From: Terriglobales bacterium
GTDB lineage: Bacteria; Acidobacteriota; Terriglobia; Terriglobales; Acidobacteriaceae
DNA: 64,000 bases
NCBI GenBank assembly: GCA_035573675.1
Contig: DATMAB010000006.1
Coordinates: 1 to 64,000, forward strand
Direction: 5' to 3'
A program made the position numbers and the translations under genes. The notes under the pieces were generated by a model. The model saw nothing but the letters and a program-made list of their open reading frames with translations. It searched no databases and was not told the DNA's origin. Of the stretch, positions 1 through 10,746 are shown in pieces. Each line of letters opens with the position of its first letter. Position 1 is the first letter of the stretch.

Positions 1-80
1 GCCCGCCGCTGGCTGAAGGCGTACTCGGCCTGCATCTGCCCGATAGCTGCCTTCATGGCTACCAGCTCCAGCCGTTTTTT
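1..80 (-). CDS. IS3-family transposase OrfB, N-terminal fragment
   Basis: This is the start of the DDE-transposase frame that follows orfA in the -1 frame. The frame is open from the slippery run at 80-74 and reads KKRLELVAMKAAIGQMQ, continuing to a serine/glutamine-arginine-arginine stretch typical of OrfB N-termini just before the helix-turn-helix region. An internal ATG is at 56-54, but in IS3 elements the catalytic product is normally the OrfAB fusion made by frameshifting. The catalytic DDE core is off the window, so whether this copy is intact cannot be judged. Confidence 0.8.
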
Positions 81-334
81 CGGATCACCGACTGCAGCGC
101 CTCTTTGTCCAGACTCAGGTCCGCCACCAGCTTCTTCAGCCGCCCGTTCTCCTCCCGCAGCTGCTTCAGCTCCTGCGCCTGGCTCACCTCCAGACCGCCG
201 TACTTCGCCTTCCAGGCGTACAACGTGTGCTTGCTGACGCCGATCTCGCGGGCCACGTCCTCCGCCCGCCGCCCTGCCTCCATCTGCTTCAGGGCCCCGA
301 TCATCTCCGCTTCACTGAACCGGCTCCTCGACAT
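59..334 (-). CDS. IS3-family transposase OrfA
   Basis: A 91-residue protein with the expected architecture. Residues about 5-45 form a helix-turn-helix (SEAEMIGALKQMEAGR, then VSKHTLYAWKAKYGG) that binds the element ends. A leucine-rich coiled coil follows (about residues 52-80, ELKQLREENGRLKKLVADL), used for multimerisation with OrfAB. The stop codon is at 61-59, immediately after a slippery run that allows fusion to OrfB. Length and motifs match intact family members. It lies directly inside the element's left end. Confidence 0.92.
   Translation of the reverse strand: MSRSRFSEAEMIGALKQMEAGRRAEDVAREIGVSKHTLYAWKAKYGGLEVSQAQELKQLREENGRLKKLVADLSLDKEALQSVIRKNGWSW
74..80 (-). other. Programmed -1 ribosomal frameshift heptamer A-AAA-AAC
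   Basis: Near the end of orfA the frame reads CGA AAA AAC. The heptamer A AAA AAC lets ribosomes slip back one base. The -1 frame then runs straight into OrfB-like sequence without a stop, whereas the zero frame stops five codons after the heptamer. This is the standard IS3-family arrangement for making the OrfAB transposase. The heptamer and both frames are directly visible; efficiency cannot be judged. Confidence 0.8.
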
Positions 335-412
335 GCACTCCTCCCCTTTCCTTCGCTCCCGCGAAAGTGTGAAATCATACTCAGCTCTGTGCGGTTTTAG
401 GGGAGCAGGTCA

Positions 413-598
413 ATCTTTCGCCGGGTGGACGAATCTGTTGCCCGGGTGAAGGTAACTTGTTCCGCAGAGGAGGCTGCTGCATACCAGAAGGCGGCCGGAA
501 GGGTGGCGTGCGCAGTCGTCATGGATGTCCTGGAACCGCTGTATGCAAAACATCCAAATCTCAAACCGCACAACTGGGACGAAGAGCAAGGGGCTTGA
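413..598 (+). pseudogene. 3' stub of an unidentified gene, cut by an IS end
   Basis: An open plus-strand frame begins without a start codon at the IS junction near 412 and ends at TGA 596-598. It gives about 61 residues with normal protein-like composition, including FRRVDESVARVKVTC, AAYQKAAGRVACAVVMDVL, PLYAKHPNLKPHNWDEE. I do not recognise the family. The left side is broken by the IS. The stop codon overlaps the terminal TGACC of a second IS end starting at 596. The upstream part may lie beyond the IS, outside this window. Confidence 0.6.
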
Positions 599-660
599 CC
601 TGCCCCCCTCGGAAACCGCACAGCGGCAGGTATGATTTCGGACGAAGGAAAGGGGGAGAC
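596..660 (+). mobile_element. Second IS3-family left-end remnant, opposite orientation
   Basis: From 596 the plus strand reads TGACCTGCCCCCCTCGG, then a block AACCGCACAG, a block GTATGATTTC and finally GAAGGAAAGGGG. The same blocks occur in the same order on the minus strand from 412 (TGACCTGCTCCCC, AACCGCACAG, GTATGATTTC, GAAGGAAAGGGG), with about 10 nt missing before the last block. It is a diverged end of a related element. No transposase frame follows, because the pgsA-like gene's stop is at 716, so only the end survives. Confidence 0.7.
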
Positions 661-713
661 GCGTCTCGAAGGGCAGACACAGTCGAACCGTGCGGGTCCG
701 GCATGAGTGTTCG

Positions 714-1310
714 TTAGGACGGGGTAGGGGGCTGCCCGCTGGCGCCGCTCGTCTCGCCGCCCGCTGCGCGCAGCCGTCGATTCACGATGATGATGTAATG
801 CAGCCCGGAGAGCACGGTGAAGGCCATGGTGGCCCACAGCCCGACGACGGCCGCCGTCGCCACCCAGGCCTCCGGCCGCACTTCGCGCAGCAGCACGAAG
901 AACAGCGTCACGATCTGCGCGCCGGTGTTGGCCTTGCCCAGAAAGCTGGGCGGGAACTCGCGCAGCGATGTGGTGGCATAAAGGATGGCGCTGGTCACCA
1001 CGATGCCCACGTCGCGGCTGAACACCAGCACCGTGAACTTCCACGGGATCTTGTGCACCAGCGAGAGCACCAGAAAGAGCGTCGAGAGCAGCAGCTTGTC
1101 GGCGATGGGATCGAGATACTGGCCGAGCACCGTCTTCTGCTTGAGCAGGCGCGCCAGCAGGCCGTCGAGGTTGTCGGTCAAGCCGGCCAGCACGAACAGG
1201 CCCAGCGCCCACTTCCACTCCTCGTCCAGGATGGCGATGACGATGAAGGGGATGAAGATCAGGCGCAGCAGCGTGAGCTGGTTGGGGAAAGTGCGAAGCT
1301 GTGAGATCAC
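714..1310 (-). CDS. pgsA: CDP-alcohol phosphatidyltransferase, probable phosphatidylglycerophosphate synthase
   Basis: This membrane enzyme condenses CDP-diacylglycerol with glycerol-3-phosphate, the committed step to phosphatidylglycerol and cardiolipin. The 198-residue length is usual. The family signature D-x2-D-G-x2-A-R-x8-G-x3-D-x3-D is complete: D46, D49, G50, A53, R54, G63, D67, D71. Several hydrophobic segments follow (about residues 73-90, 100-115, 130-170). Its start overlaps the stop of the upstream gene (ATGA), so the two are co-translated. The C-terminus is a short polar tail that stops before the IS remnant. Other CDP-alcohol acceptors cannot be excluded by motif alone. Confidence 0.88.
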   Translation of the reverse strand: MISQLRTFPNQLTLLRLIFIPFIVIAILDEEWKWALGLFVLAGLTDNLDGLLARLLKQKTVLGQYLDPIADKLLLSTLFLVLSLVHKIPWKFTVLVFSRDVGIVVTSAILYATTSLREFPPSFLGKANTGAQIVTLFFVLLREVRPEAWVATAAVVGLWATMAFTVLSGLHYIIIVNRRLRAAGGETSGASGQPPTPS

Positions 1311-1657
1311 CGCGCCGTCTCCGGCTGCGGCCGGCCGCCGAGGAACGCCGCCAGGTCCACGCCCGCTTTTTCTGCGAAGCGCTCACCCAGCGAGGGGATG
1401 TCGCCGCTGCGCGCGTCGGCTTCCATGCGCTCCACGCGATGCATGGGGAAGAAGACCAGGCCGGGCGTGAACAGCTCGCCGGCGCGCAGCAGGCGCGCGC
1501 AGTCGTCGAAGGAATTCAGATCGATGCCGCGCACGGCCACGCCGGCCACGGTGATCTCCGCCACCGCGCCCCAGAACTTTTCGCGCGGCGAGTTCAGGGT
1601 GATCAGGACGACCGTCCCGCTGCCGAAAGCCTGCCCGCTTGCGGTCTCGAGCTGCAT
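1307..1657 (-). CDS. Conserved-looking small protein upstream of pgsA, function unknown
   Basis: About 116 residues if translation starts at the ATG at 1657; an in-frame ATG at 1699 would add 14 residues of low-quality sequence, so I prefer the inner start. The N-terminal half looks like a small beta-rich domain (FGSGTVVLITLNSPREKFWG, AEITVAGVAVRGIDL). The C-terminal half is helical and acidic, with no membrane segment or signal peptide. The stop overlaps the pgsA start by 4 nt, indicating translational coupling. No family is recognised. Confidence 0.7.
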   Translation of the reverse strand: MQLETASGQAFGSGTVVLITLNSPREKFWGAVAEITVAGVAVRGIDLNSFDDCARLLRAGELFTPGLVFFPMHRVERMEADARSGDIPSLGERFAEKAGVDLAAFLGGRPQPETAR

Positions 1658-1723
1658 GCGGAGATTCTCCGCCCGCCGAGGTCGTGGTTGCAACTCCAAG
1701 CGGATTTGCGGCAGCAGGCTCCG

Positions 1724-1752
1724 TTGCCCGAACCTTGGGGCGCGCGTAAAAT
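1724..1752 (+). promoter_or_regulatory. Sigma70-type promoter of the tRNA-Val gene
   Basis: TTGCCC (1724-1729), a 17-nt spacer, then TAAAAT (1747-1752). Transcription would start near 1759, about 10 nt before the mature tRNA. Spacing is ideal and both hexamers are close to consensus. Confidence 0.65.
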
Positions 1753-1768
1753 GTCACTGTCCCTCCGT

Positions 1769-1845
1769 AGGCGCGTAGCTCAGTTGGTTAGAGCGCTACC
1801 TTGACACGGTAGAGGTCTGGGGTTCGAGTCCCCACGTGCCTACCA
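1769..1845 (+). tRNA. tRNA-Val, anticodon GAC
   Basis: The cloverleaf folds by eye. The acceptor arm AGGCGCG (1769-1775) pairs with CGTGCCT (1835-1841) with one G-T pair. The D arm has GCTC/GAGC. The anticodon stem CTACC/GGTAG flanks the loop TTGACAC, with GAC at 1803-1805. The T arm TGGGG/CCCCA carries the TTCGAGT loop. The discriminator base is A1842 and CCA is encoded at 1843-1845. It is a single gene facing the end of the nitrate operon. Confidence 0.95.
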
Positions 1846-1887
1846 TCGTTTTGCCCGCTGTTTATGCGGCTGTCCCGCACCAGGCCT

Positions 1888-3240
1888 TCACAAAGATCGG
1901 ACCTGATAACCCACCGGTATGTCGGCGGTCTCGTCCGGCGGGCGCCCTTCACCGAGGCATGTGCCGGCATAGCGACAAAACCGGGCACGTGAGCAAGGGA
2001 CCTTCACCGTCCCGGGCTCGGGTGGGACCAGGCACAGCGCCAGGAGCTTGGGACGTACGGTGATGAAGCACGCCAGCGCGAAAACGCCCAGCAGGACGAA
2101 TCCGTACGTGTAAGCTCCCGTTGCTTTCAGCACGACGCCCAGCACCAGCGGCGGGAAGAATCCACCCAGACCGCCGGACGCGCCCACCAGTCCAGTGACC
2201 GCGCCGACGGAGTCAGGAAAATAGTCGGGGACGAGCTTGAACACGGCGCCGTTGCCCAGGCCGATAGCCGCCGCCATGCCCAGCGCTCCGATGGTGAACG
2301 GGATCATCATGGGAAACGTGAGCAGCGCCGACATGGCAGCCACGAAGGGAAACACCAAGGTCAGCACGGCGCGCCCACCGATGCGGTCGGCCAGCCAGCC
2401 ACCCACGGGACGCATGGCCGTGGCCAGGACGATGAAGCCGGCGGTACGGAAGCCGGCGTCCCTGGGCGTGAGGCCGAAAATCTCGGTGAGAAAGATCGGC
2501 AAATATACCGCCATAGCGACGAATCCGCCGAACGTAAGGAAGTAGTACAAACTAAGTTCCCAGCTTCGGCGATTGGCCAGCGGGCGCATCATCTGCCGGA
2601 ACGTCCGGGCGGGCTTGAGCCGGGGCGCATTGCGGGCCAGCAGAACAAACACCGCAAGCCACACAGCGAGCAGGACGCCGAAGGTGCGGTAGCCCCAGAC
2701 ATATCCCAACGTGCCGGCCAGTACCGGCGAACCAAACGCCGCCAGAGACTGGCCGATATTGCCGGCGCCATAGATGCCGAGCGCCTCTCCCTGACGCGCG
2801 GGCGGATACCAGTCGCTCACAAAGCCGACGCCGATGGCGAAGCTCGCCAGGGCGATACCGATGAAGAAGCCGCAGATCACGACCTGGGTAAAGGTTTCCA
2901 CCGACCCCATCAGCAGCGCGGGGATGATGGAAGCCACCATCACCACGGAAAAGACTTTGCGACCGCCGTAGCGGTCCGTCAGGATGCCCAGCGGAATGCG
3001 CCCCAGACTGCCCAGCAGGATAGGAATGGCCAGCGCGATGCTGACCTGCATCGGTGTGAAATGGAGGCGTCCCCTCATGATGGGCATCATGGCCGAGACG
3101 GAGCCGAACACGGCGAAGCAGAGCGCAAAAGCGCCCGTCGCCAGCACCAGCTGAAGCAGGTTTCCCTCTGGCTTCCAGGGAGCGGACGGTGCGGGAGCAG
3201 CCGATTCTCTTGCAGTGGCGGCGGTTTCGGTCGGGGTCAT
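1888..3240 (-). CDS. narK: MFS nitrate/nitrite transporter, NarK family
   Basis: Twelve hydrophobic segments in about 420 residues, with NNP-family features: [16 protein letters not shown] in TM1, the loop motif [18 protein letters not shown] after TM2, an [12 protein letters not shown] nitrate-signature-like stretch near residue 355, and [10 protein letters not shown] in the central loop. It moves nitrate in and/or nitrite out. It is the last gene of the nitrate operon, 10 nt after actF. Oddity: after TM12 there is a basic, cysteine- and proline-containing tail of about 50 residues that looks less protein-like than the rest. Whether it is an H+-symporter or an antiporter cannot be told from the sequence. 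Confidence 0.9.
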   Translation of the reverse strand: MTPTETAATARESAAPAPSAPWKPEGNLLQLVLATGAFALCFAVFGSVSAMMPIMRGRLHFTPMQVSIALAIPILLGSLGRIPLGILTDRYGGRKVFSVVMVASIIPALLMGSVETFTQVVICGFFIGIALASFAIGVGFVSDWYPPARQGEALGIYGAGNIGQSLAAFGSPVLAGTLGYVWGYRTFGVLLAVWLAVFVLLARNAPRLKPARTFRQMMRPLANRRSWELSLYYFLTFGGFVAMAVYLPIFLTEIFGLTPRDAGFRTAGFIVLATAMRPVGGWLADRIGGRAVLTLVFPFVAAMSALLTFPMMIPFTIGALGMAAAIGLGNGAVFKLVPDYFPDSVGAVTGLVGASGGLGGFFPPLVLGVVLKATGAYTYGFVLLGVFALACFITVRPKLLALCLVPPEPGTVKVPCSRARFCRYAGTCLGEGRPPDETADIPVGYQVRSL

Positions 3241-3250
3241 AGGTCGTCTC

Positions 3251-4420
3251 TCACGCGTGATAATGCAAGCTGTCGGCCAGGTGCGGGTCCTTCACCGGGA
3301 TGACCGGCGCCTGTTCGAGCACGCGCAGGAAAAGCAAGGCGAACAGGCCAGCGGCTCCCGCCGCCATGGCCAGCTCCCAGATGCCGATGCAAGGCCGGCC
3401 GGGACATAACGGGGGAGCGATCATCAGATGCAGATCCAGCCAGCGCCCCGCCAGCAGCACCAGCGAGATGCGCAGCAGCACACCGGGTTTGCGCTTGCTG
3501 GCCCGCCGCATGAGCAGCAGGAACGGCGCCACCCAGTTGACGAACACGTTCAGGTAGAACAGCGGCTCCCACATCCCCTGATGGCGGCGGATGAAGTAGG
3601 CGGTTTCTTCCGGAATGTTGGCGTACCAGATGAGCATGAACTGGCAGAACCAGAGGTACGCCCAGAAGGTGCTGAAGGCAAACAGCAGCTTGCCCAGGTC
3701 ATGCAGATGTTGCGTGGTGAAGAAGCCCTGGAAGCGACTCTGCCCATGCAACCAGACGACAACCACGGTGATGGCGGCCAGCCCGCCGAGGAACAGGCCG
3801 GCGAAGTTGTAGAGCCCGAAGACGGTGCTGTACCACTCCGGCTCGAGCGACATGATCCAATCGAAGCTGGCCAGCCAGTAGGTCAGCCCAAAGGCCACGA
3901 GGAACCCGGCTGACAAGCGCTGGTTGCGATGCGTGTATTCGACGTCGCCTTCGGCATCCTGCCGGCGCGAAGCGCGCAGCATGGCCCAGATGAACAGCGT
4001 CCACAGCAGCAGATAGACGACAGTGCGCAGGCGGAAAAACGGGAGGCTGAGCCACATCTGGCGGAAGGCCGGCATGTGTCCGCTGAAATCCGCGTTGGCC
4101 CAGGGATAGACCTCAGGATGGAGGAAGATCACCGCCAGCAGTCCGGCGCCGCCGACCGGCAGCAGATACGCCATGGCTTCCGGCACCCGTCGCAGAGCGA
4201 TGCTCCAGCGCGCGTCGGCGACGTATCCCAGCGCGACAAACACCACGCCTGCCAGCGACAGACCCGTCAGGTAGTAGCTCACAAGCAGCAGATTGGGCCA
4301 GGCGCGCTCCGGGGCGAACAGCAAAGCGGCAACGAAGGCGAAGCCGCCCAGCGCCGCCAACAGCCGCAACTGGCGGATGAGCGTGGGGGAGGGTTCGAAC
4401 ACCACGTCGAAGCGCTTCAT
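3251..4420 (-). CDS. actF: Alternative complex III, membrane subunit ActF
   Basis: A 389-residue polytopic protein with about ten hydrophobic segments, a shortened relative of the NrfD-like ActC. Recognisable stretches include the first segment after [35 protein letters not shown] in mid-protein and [18 protein letters not shown] towards the C-terminus, all characteristic of ActF. It is an integral part of the quinol:cytochrome c oxidoreductase known as ACIII, thought to help build the membrane quinone/proton domain. The start overlaps the actE stop by 4 nt, and narK follows after 10 nt. Confidence 0.9.
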   Translation of the reverse strand: MKRFDVVFEPSPTLIRQLRLLAALGGFAFVAALLFAPERAWPNLLLVSYYLTGLSLAGVVFVALGYVADARWSIALRRVPEAMAYLLPVGGAGLLAVIFLHPEVYPWANADFSGHMPAFRQMWLSLPFFRLRTVVYLLLWTLFIWAMLRASRRQDAEGDVEYTHRNQRLSAGFLVAFGLTYWLASFDWIMSLEPEWYSTVFGLYNFAGLFLGGLAAITVVVVWLHGQSRFQGFFTTQHLHDLGKLLFAFSTFWAYLWFCQFMLIWYANIPEETAYFIRRHQGMWEPLFYLNVFVNWVAPFLLLMRRASKRKPGVLLRISLVLLAGRWLDLHLMIAPPLCPGRPCIGIWELAMAAGAAGLFALLFLRVLEQAPVIPVKDPHLADSLHYHA

Positions 4421-5058
4421 GGCTTTCCCCCCTGAGCATGCGCCGGAGCCGCTCCGGCCGGCTCCGCGGCGGTCGCAGCCGGAGGCGGCGCAGCCTTCTC
4501 CTGCATCTGCCGCACATACGCGATCACGTTCCAGCGATCTGCGCGCGAGATCTGGCTGGCGTACGGCGGCATGTTGCCCTGTCCGTAGGTGAGCAGATGG
4601 AAAAGCTGCCCATTCTTCATGCGTACCGCCTTGGTCCCGAGCAGGGAAGGCGGGGGCGGGAAGCCGCGCATGGAAACCGGGCCATCACCGGCGCCGGTTG
4701 CGCCGTGGCAGGTGGCGCAGTAGTTGGAATAGACGGTCGCGCCGCGCTGGCGGGCCCACGCGTTGTCGGGCGTGATGGGACTGGACAGTTCCTCGCCCGC
4801 ACGCACCTGATCCACGGGGGACGGACTGTAATGCAGAGGCATGAAGCCGCGCGGGATGGTCCCCGGAGCGGGGGCTTGCAGGGTCTTGCCGTCGGCAAAG
4901 TTCGGATTCGCCGCGAAAGCACCGTAGCGCGGTGCATGCGCCATCTGCGGCAGGAACTCGAAGTTAGGGCGGTCCGGCGCGGGCGCCAGCCAGTTCACCG
5001 CCAGCAACCCCACGAGCGCGGCGAAGAGCGCGAGATTGAGCACGACGCGTCCCATCAT
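4417..5058 (-). CDS. actE: Alternative complex III, monohaem cytochrome c subunit ActE
   Basis: 213 residues from the ATG at 5058; a longer frame upstream is the shadow of actD. An N-terminal membrane anchor (about residues 2-22, VVLNLALFAALVGLLAV) is followed by a cytochrome c domain with one haem-binding motif, CATCH, near residue 115, and an axial-methionine candidate in GQGNMPPYASQI. It carries electrons out of ACIII on the outer face. ActE normally has one haem, as here. The ATG lies inside the actD stop (AATGATG), and the 3' end overlaps actF by 4 nt. The C-terminal alanine/proline-rich tail is probably disordered. Confidence 0.9.
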   Translation of the reverse strand: MMGRVVLNLALFAALVGLLAVNWLAPAPDRPNFEFLPQMAHAPRYGAFAANPNFADGKTLQAPAPGTIPRGFMPLHYSPSPVDQVRAGEELSSPITPDNAWARQRGATVYSNYCATCHGATGAGDGPVSMRGFPPPPSLLGTKAVRMKNGQLFHLLTYGQGNMPPYASQISRADRWNVIAYVRQMQEKAAPPPAATAAEPAGAAPAHAQGGKP

Positions 5059-5577
5059 TGTTTCTCCGCCTGGATCTGTTCCTCCATGTGCACGGCATGG
5101 AAGCCGCGGAACAGCCGCTGCATCTCGGCGACGTCGAAGGTGGAGTCGCTTTCTTCCACGATCACAGCAAAGCGATTGTTCGTGACGCCCGCCACCGGCA
5201 TCACCGCCCGCTTGCCGGGATACAGCCGACACACGATCAAGAAGCTGAATACCGCAGCCAACCCCGCACAGAGCACCATCACTTCGAAGGTGACCGGCAC
5301 GAAGGCGGGCCAGGAGTTGTAGGGCTTGCCGCCGACGTTGATGGGCCAGTCGACGGCGGTGGTCCAGAACTCGAACCAGACCTTGAAGGCGGCGCCGGCC
5401 AGTCCCAGCAGGAACACGATCCAGGGCAGGCGCGACGGCGGCAGCCCCATGGCCTCCTCCACGCCGTGAAAGGCGTAAGGCCCGTGGACGTCCACGATCT
5501 TCAGGCCGCGCTCGCGCGAGGCGCGGATGGCGTTGAGCGTGTCGTCCTCATCCTCGAAGACTCCGATAAAGAGTCGC

Positions 5578-5585
<8 letters not shown>
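5055..5585 (-). CDS. actD: Alternative complex III, subunit ActD (DUF3341)
   Basis: 176 residues from the ATG at 5585, which overlaps the actC stop by 8 nt. The N-terminal domain ([19 protein letters not shown], then [16 protein letters not shown]) is the DUF3341 signature. Two transmembrane helices follow (about residues 54-72 and 100-120), and the C-terminal part resembles a short cytoplasmic domain. In known ACIII structures ActD sits beside ActC. The start was chosen for the tight overlap and because the additional upstream residues match no family. Confidence 0.9.
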
Positions 5586-6946
<1,361 letters not shown>

Positions 6947-6954
<8 letters not shown>

Positions 6955-9900
6955 GGTGCTCCTTCTCCGGCTCTTCTTCGCGGTTGCGCACGATGCTGAG
7001 GTAGCCCACCGAAGGCGCGACGTTCAGCTCGGCCAGCAGGCGGTAGCGGCGCGGGTTGCTCATCATGCGCGAAACCTGGCTGTGCGGATCGTTCAGGTCG
7101 CCGAAGAAGACCGCCTGCGCCGGACAGGATTGCTGGCAGGCGGTCTGCAATTCACCGTCCTCAACGCTGCGTCCTTCGGTCCTGGCCTGGAGCTTGGCCT
7201 CCTGGATGCGCTGCACACAGAAGGTGCACTTTTCCATCACGCCGCGGGAACGCACCGTGACATCGGGGTTGAGCACCAGGTTCTGCAGGCGGTCGTCGCG
7301 CGCGTAATTGAACCAGTTGAAGCGGCGGCCCTTGTACGGGCAGTTGTTGGCGCAGTAGCGCGTGCCGATGCAGCGGTTGTAGACCTGCTCGTTGAGTCCT
7401 TCGGAGCTGTGCACCGTCGCCAGAACCGGGCACACGGTCTCACAGGGCGCGTTGCCACAGTGCTGGCAGAACAGCGGCTGGAAGGCCACATCCACATCTC
7501 CGGCGGCGTTCTCGGCGTAGTAGCGGTCGATGCGCATCCAGTGCATCTCGCGGTTGCGCCGCATCTCGTCCTTGCCCACGACCGGGATATTGTTCTCCGC
7601 CTGGCAGGCGAGAACGCACGCCGAGCAGCCGGTGCAGGCGCTCAAATCGATCACCATGCCCCAGCGATGGCCGGCGTAGGCGTGATCGGCGGGCCAGAGT
7701 TCTTCCTTGGTCTCATGTTCATGGACGCCGGAGTGCGGATCAGCCCGCCAGGCGGCCAGTGTCGTCTCCTGCACCAGCGGACGACGCTTGCCGTTGAGCG
7801 GCGCGAGCCTCTCCGGGACCGTGAGCGTGTGATGCGTTTGCGTCGAAGCCAGCGCATCGCGCCTTCCGTTGATGGTCGTCAGCTTCACCGGGCGGTGGTA
7901 GCGCAGCGTGCCGCGCAGGTCGGCGAGCGGCGCCGCATTCTTTCCGACCACTCCGTCTTCGTTCACGCTGGGCAGCGCATCCATCCAGGCCGGGCCGATG
8001 TTGGCAAAGCGCGCGCTCAACCGGCTGCCGTAGCCGAGCGCGATCGCCACCACGCGGTCGTGCTGGCCGGGCTGCACGTACGCAGGGAGCTCCAGAGCGA
8101 GCCCGTCTCGGGAAGTGACCCGCACCACGTCGCCCTCCGCGATTCCCAGGCGCCGGGCGAGGGCGGGACTGACGCACGCATAGTTGTCCCAGGCCACCTT
8201 GGTGATGGGATCGGGCAACTCGTGCAACCACGGGTTGTAGGCGTGACGGCCGTCCTGCATTCCGACCTTGGGGTACAGCACCAGCTCGAGCTCGTCCGGC
8301 GCGGGCGCGGAAGCGAACGCGGGCGCCGTGACCGCCTCCGTCCGGAACGAAGTCGAGGCCACGGTCTGGTACTCGACCTCGATCACACCGTCGTGCACGG
8401 CCTGATCCCAAAACGCCTGGAAGGGCTGCTTGCTCTGGCCGCGCGGGTAGACGTTCTTTCTCCAGCTCTCCTGCATGAGCTGGAGGGCGCTCTGCGGCTT
8501 CCCGCTCCAGGCCGCGAGAGTCTCGAGGAGCTGGCGGGTCGCGCCCAGCCGCTGCATGGCGGGCTGCGTGACCGCAATCAGGCCGCTGACCGGCTCGGCA
8601 TCGCTCCAGGACTCCAGGAAATGCGGCTCCGGGCAGACGTAATGGGCGAGCGCGGCGGTCTCATCCACACGCTCGGCGAAACTGATGACGAGCGGGACGC
8701 GGCGCAGCTCGGCTTCCAGCTTTGCGGCCTGCGGCAAGTCGAAGAGTGGGTTCACGCCGTGCAGGAGAAGGGCCTGGACCGTCCCGCTCTCCAGCTCAGC
8801 GATCAGCTTCTGCAGGTTGCGATCGTCGCCCTGCGCCTGGAACGAGGGACGGTCGAGCTCGAGCGTCGCGCCGTAGTTGTCGAGCATCTGGTTGATGGCA
8901 TTCACGAGAACCTGTTCGCCGACTTCCTGGCTGCCGCAAACGACCAGGCTCCGTCCGCGGGCATTCCACAAGCGCGCGGCCAGTTCGTCCAGGTAGGCCG
9001 CTGGAACCGGCGTGGAGGTCGCGGGAGCCAGCTTCAGCGCTGTCCCGGCCTTGGCCGCGATGCGCTCGGCCAGTTGCGCCAGCACGACTCCCAATTCGCC
9101 GGCCATGACCGCGAACCGCCGGTCGGCCTTGGCGCCGGTCAGTGACATGCGCGGTTCGAATTGCGTGTGGTAGGACATGCGCGGCGGGTCCGCCTCTAAT
9201 TTCCGTCCGGCGCGGTAGCCTGCCGTGAACTCGACCGGAGAAATCCAGGTTCCTAGAAAATCGGCATCGAAGGCGGCGATGACTTCGGCCCTGTCGAAGC
9301 GATATCGCGGCAACAGCCGCACGCCGTGGGTCTGCTCATGCGCGTCCAGGATGGCCGCATGGGAAATGGCGTCGTAGATGACGTGGTTCGCGTCCTTGAA
9401 GCCGCCCAGGAACTCGGAAAGCGCTGCACGCAGCGTCGGGCTGGTGATAGTCCCTGAGAGAAAACGGATCGCACCCCCGCTCTTACGCAGTTCGTTGAGC
9501 CGGGCGGTGACCTCGCGGTCCACTTCTTCCCATGTGCCGGCCTTGCCATTCTTCATCGGTTGCATCAGGCGCTGCGAGTCGTACAACCCGAGCAGCGAGG
9601 CCTGGCCCACGGCGCACAGGCCGCCGCGCGACAGCGGGTGCTGCGGATTGCCTTCCAGCTTGATGGAACGTCCGTCGCGCACCTTCACCAGCACGCCGCA
9701 ACCGGCGCTGCAAGCCCCGCAGGTGGAGGCGTAGAGCAGCGAGCGCCCCGGGACCAGCTCCTCAGGCTGCACCAGCATGGGAATCGCTTTTTCAACCGGC
9801 GCGCGGGAGCAGCCGGTCATGGCGGCTGCTAAAGCGAAGCCAGAAGCGCGCAGGAAATCGCGGCGCGGCAACTGTTTTCGGTTCGCGGTCTCCAGTCCCG

Positions 9901-9991
9901 AAAATTCGACCGCCGCCGCCTCCAGGAATTGCGGGTCGGCGTCGCGCTCTTCCGGGCTCTTCCAGTAGCGTTTTGTCGTCGGCTCGGCCAC
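6947..9991 (-). CDS. actB: Alternative complex III, iron-sulfur/molybdopterin-fold subunit ActB
   Basis: 1,014 residues from GTG 9991, preceded by GAGGA; further upstream the frame only shadows actA. The Tat motif RRDFLR (R43-R44) leads to a lipobox-like cysteine (C61, AAMTGC). The N-terminal two thirds has the molybdopterin-oxidoreductase fold (CGACSAGC near residue 90), which in ACIII carries no Mo cofactor. The C-terminal third is a ferredoxin module with [38 protein letters not shown] and CTFCVQ...CQQSCP, for about four clusters. It passes electrons from the quinol site to ActA/ActE on the outer face. N- and C-terminal parts are fused, as in most ActB proteins. Confidence 0.94.
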
Positions 9992-9999
9992 GTTCGTCC

Positions 10000-10743
10000 T
10001 CAGTAATGACAAGTGGAGCAGTCCGTCGATCCGTACACGCGATGCGACGCCGGTTGCGGACCGCGCGCCGCGGGAGCCGGGGCGCTGGTGAAATTTCCTT
10101 TGCCGTCGATACCCGTCTGATTCACCGAGCGATGGCAGTTCACGCACCAGCCCATGCCCAGGTCCTCGACCTGGCGCACGCGCTCCATGGTTTCCACCGG
10201 GCCGTGGCAGCTCTGGCAGGCCACGCCCGCATTCACGTGCGGCCGGTGATCGAAATAGACGAAGTCGGGCAGCGTGTGCACCCTCAGCCACTCGATGGGT
10301 TTCGGCGTCTTCGCCGGATCGGGCTTGCGGTCGTCGTTCAGCGCGAGGGCGTCGTAGATCTTGCGGATCTCCGGGGAGACGACGCGCTGCGGCGCGCGAT
10401 TTTCCTTTTTCGCCAGTTCGTCTTCGGCGCGCACTGCGCCCCAGGGCGCGGTGACGAAGCTGTGGCAGTTCATGCAGGTGCTGGCGGCGGGAACGCCGGC
10501 GTGACGGCTGCGCTCCGCGCCCGAGTGGCAGTACTGGCAGGAGACCTGCAACTCGCCGGCGTGCAGCCGATGCGAGAAGGCAATGGGCTGCGTAGGCTCG
10601 TAGCCCTTCTGGTTTCCCGGAAGGCGCCCGGCCTCAAGGCGCGGCATGGCAGCCAGCAGCGCGAAGCTCGCGCCCACCAGCAGCACGATGCTCAACAGCG
10701 GGCTGCCCAGCCAGCGCACCATCGGCTTGTCGCCTTCGGTCAT
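10000..10743 (-). CDS. actA: Alternative complex III, pentahaem cytochrome c subunit ActA
   Basis: 247 residues with one N-terminal membrane segment (about 12-32) and five haem c motifs in order: CQYCH, CMNCH, CQSCH, CVNCH, CSTCH, the last only two residues from the C-terminus. Spare histidines such as FSHRLH and YFDHRPH are the usual distal ligands. Five haems and this length match ActA. The gene starts only 3 nt after narI stops, so ACIII is fused transcriptionally to the nitrate reductase genes; its normal partners elsewhere are cytochrome oxidase genes. Confidence 0.95.
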   Translation of the reverse strand: MTEGDKPMVRWLGSPLLSIVLLVGASFALLAAMPRLEAGRLPGNQKGYEPTQPIAFSHRLHAGELQVSCQYCHSGAERSRHAGVPAASTCMNCHSFVTAPWGAVRAEDELAKKENRAPQRVVSPEIRKIYDALALNDDRKPDPAKTPKPIEWLRVHTLPDFVYFDHRPHVNAGVACQSCHGPVETMERVRQVEDLGMGWCVNCHRSVNQTGIDGKGNFTSAPAPAARGPQPASHRVYGSTDCSTCHY

Positions 10744-10746
10744 TCG

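Larger units (their letters stand above)
1..412 (-). mobile_element. IS3-family insertion sequence, left part only (element continues off the window)
   Basis: The element's left end lies near 412 and reads leftwards. On the minus strand it starts TGACCTGCTCCCCTAAAAC, a terminal sequence of the type seen in IS3-family (IS407-like) elements. A leader of about 75 nt follows, then orfA (334-59) and the beginning of orfB. The right half and right terminus lie outside the window. The junction at about 412 interrupts a coding frame that resumes at 413 on the plus strand, so this copy, or an ancestor of it, inserted into a gene. Subgroup assignment rests on recall of terminal sequences and is tentative. 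Confidence 0.8.
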
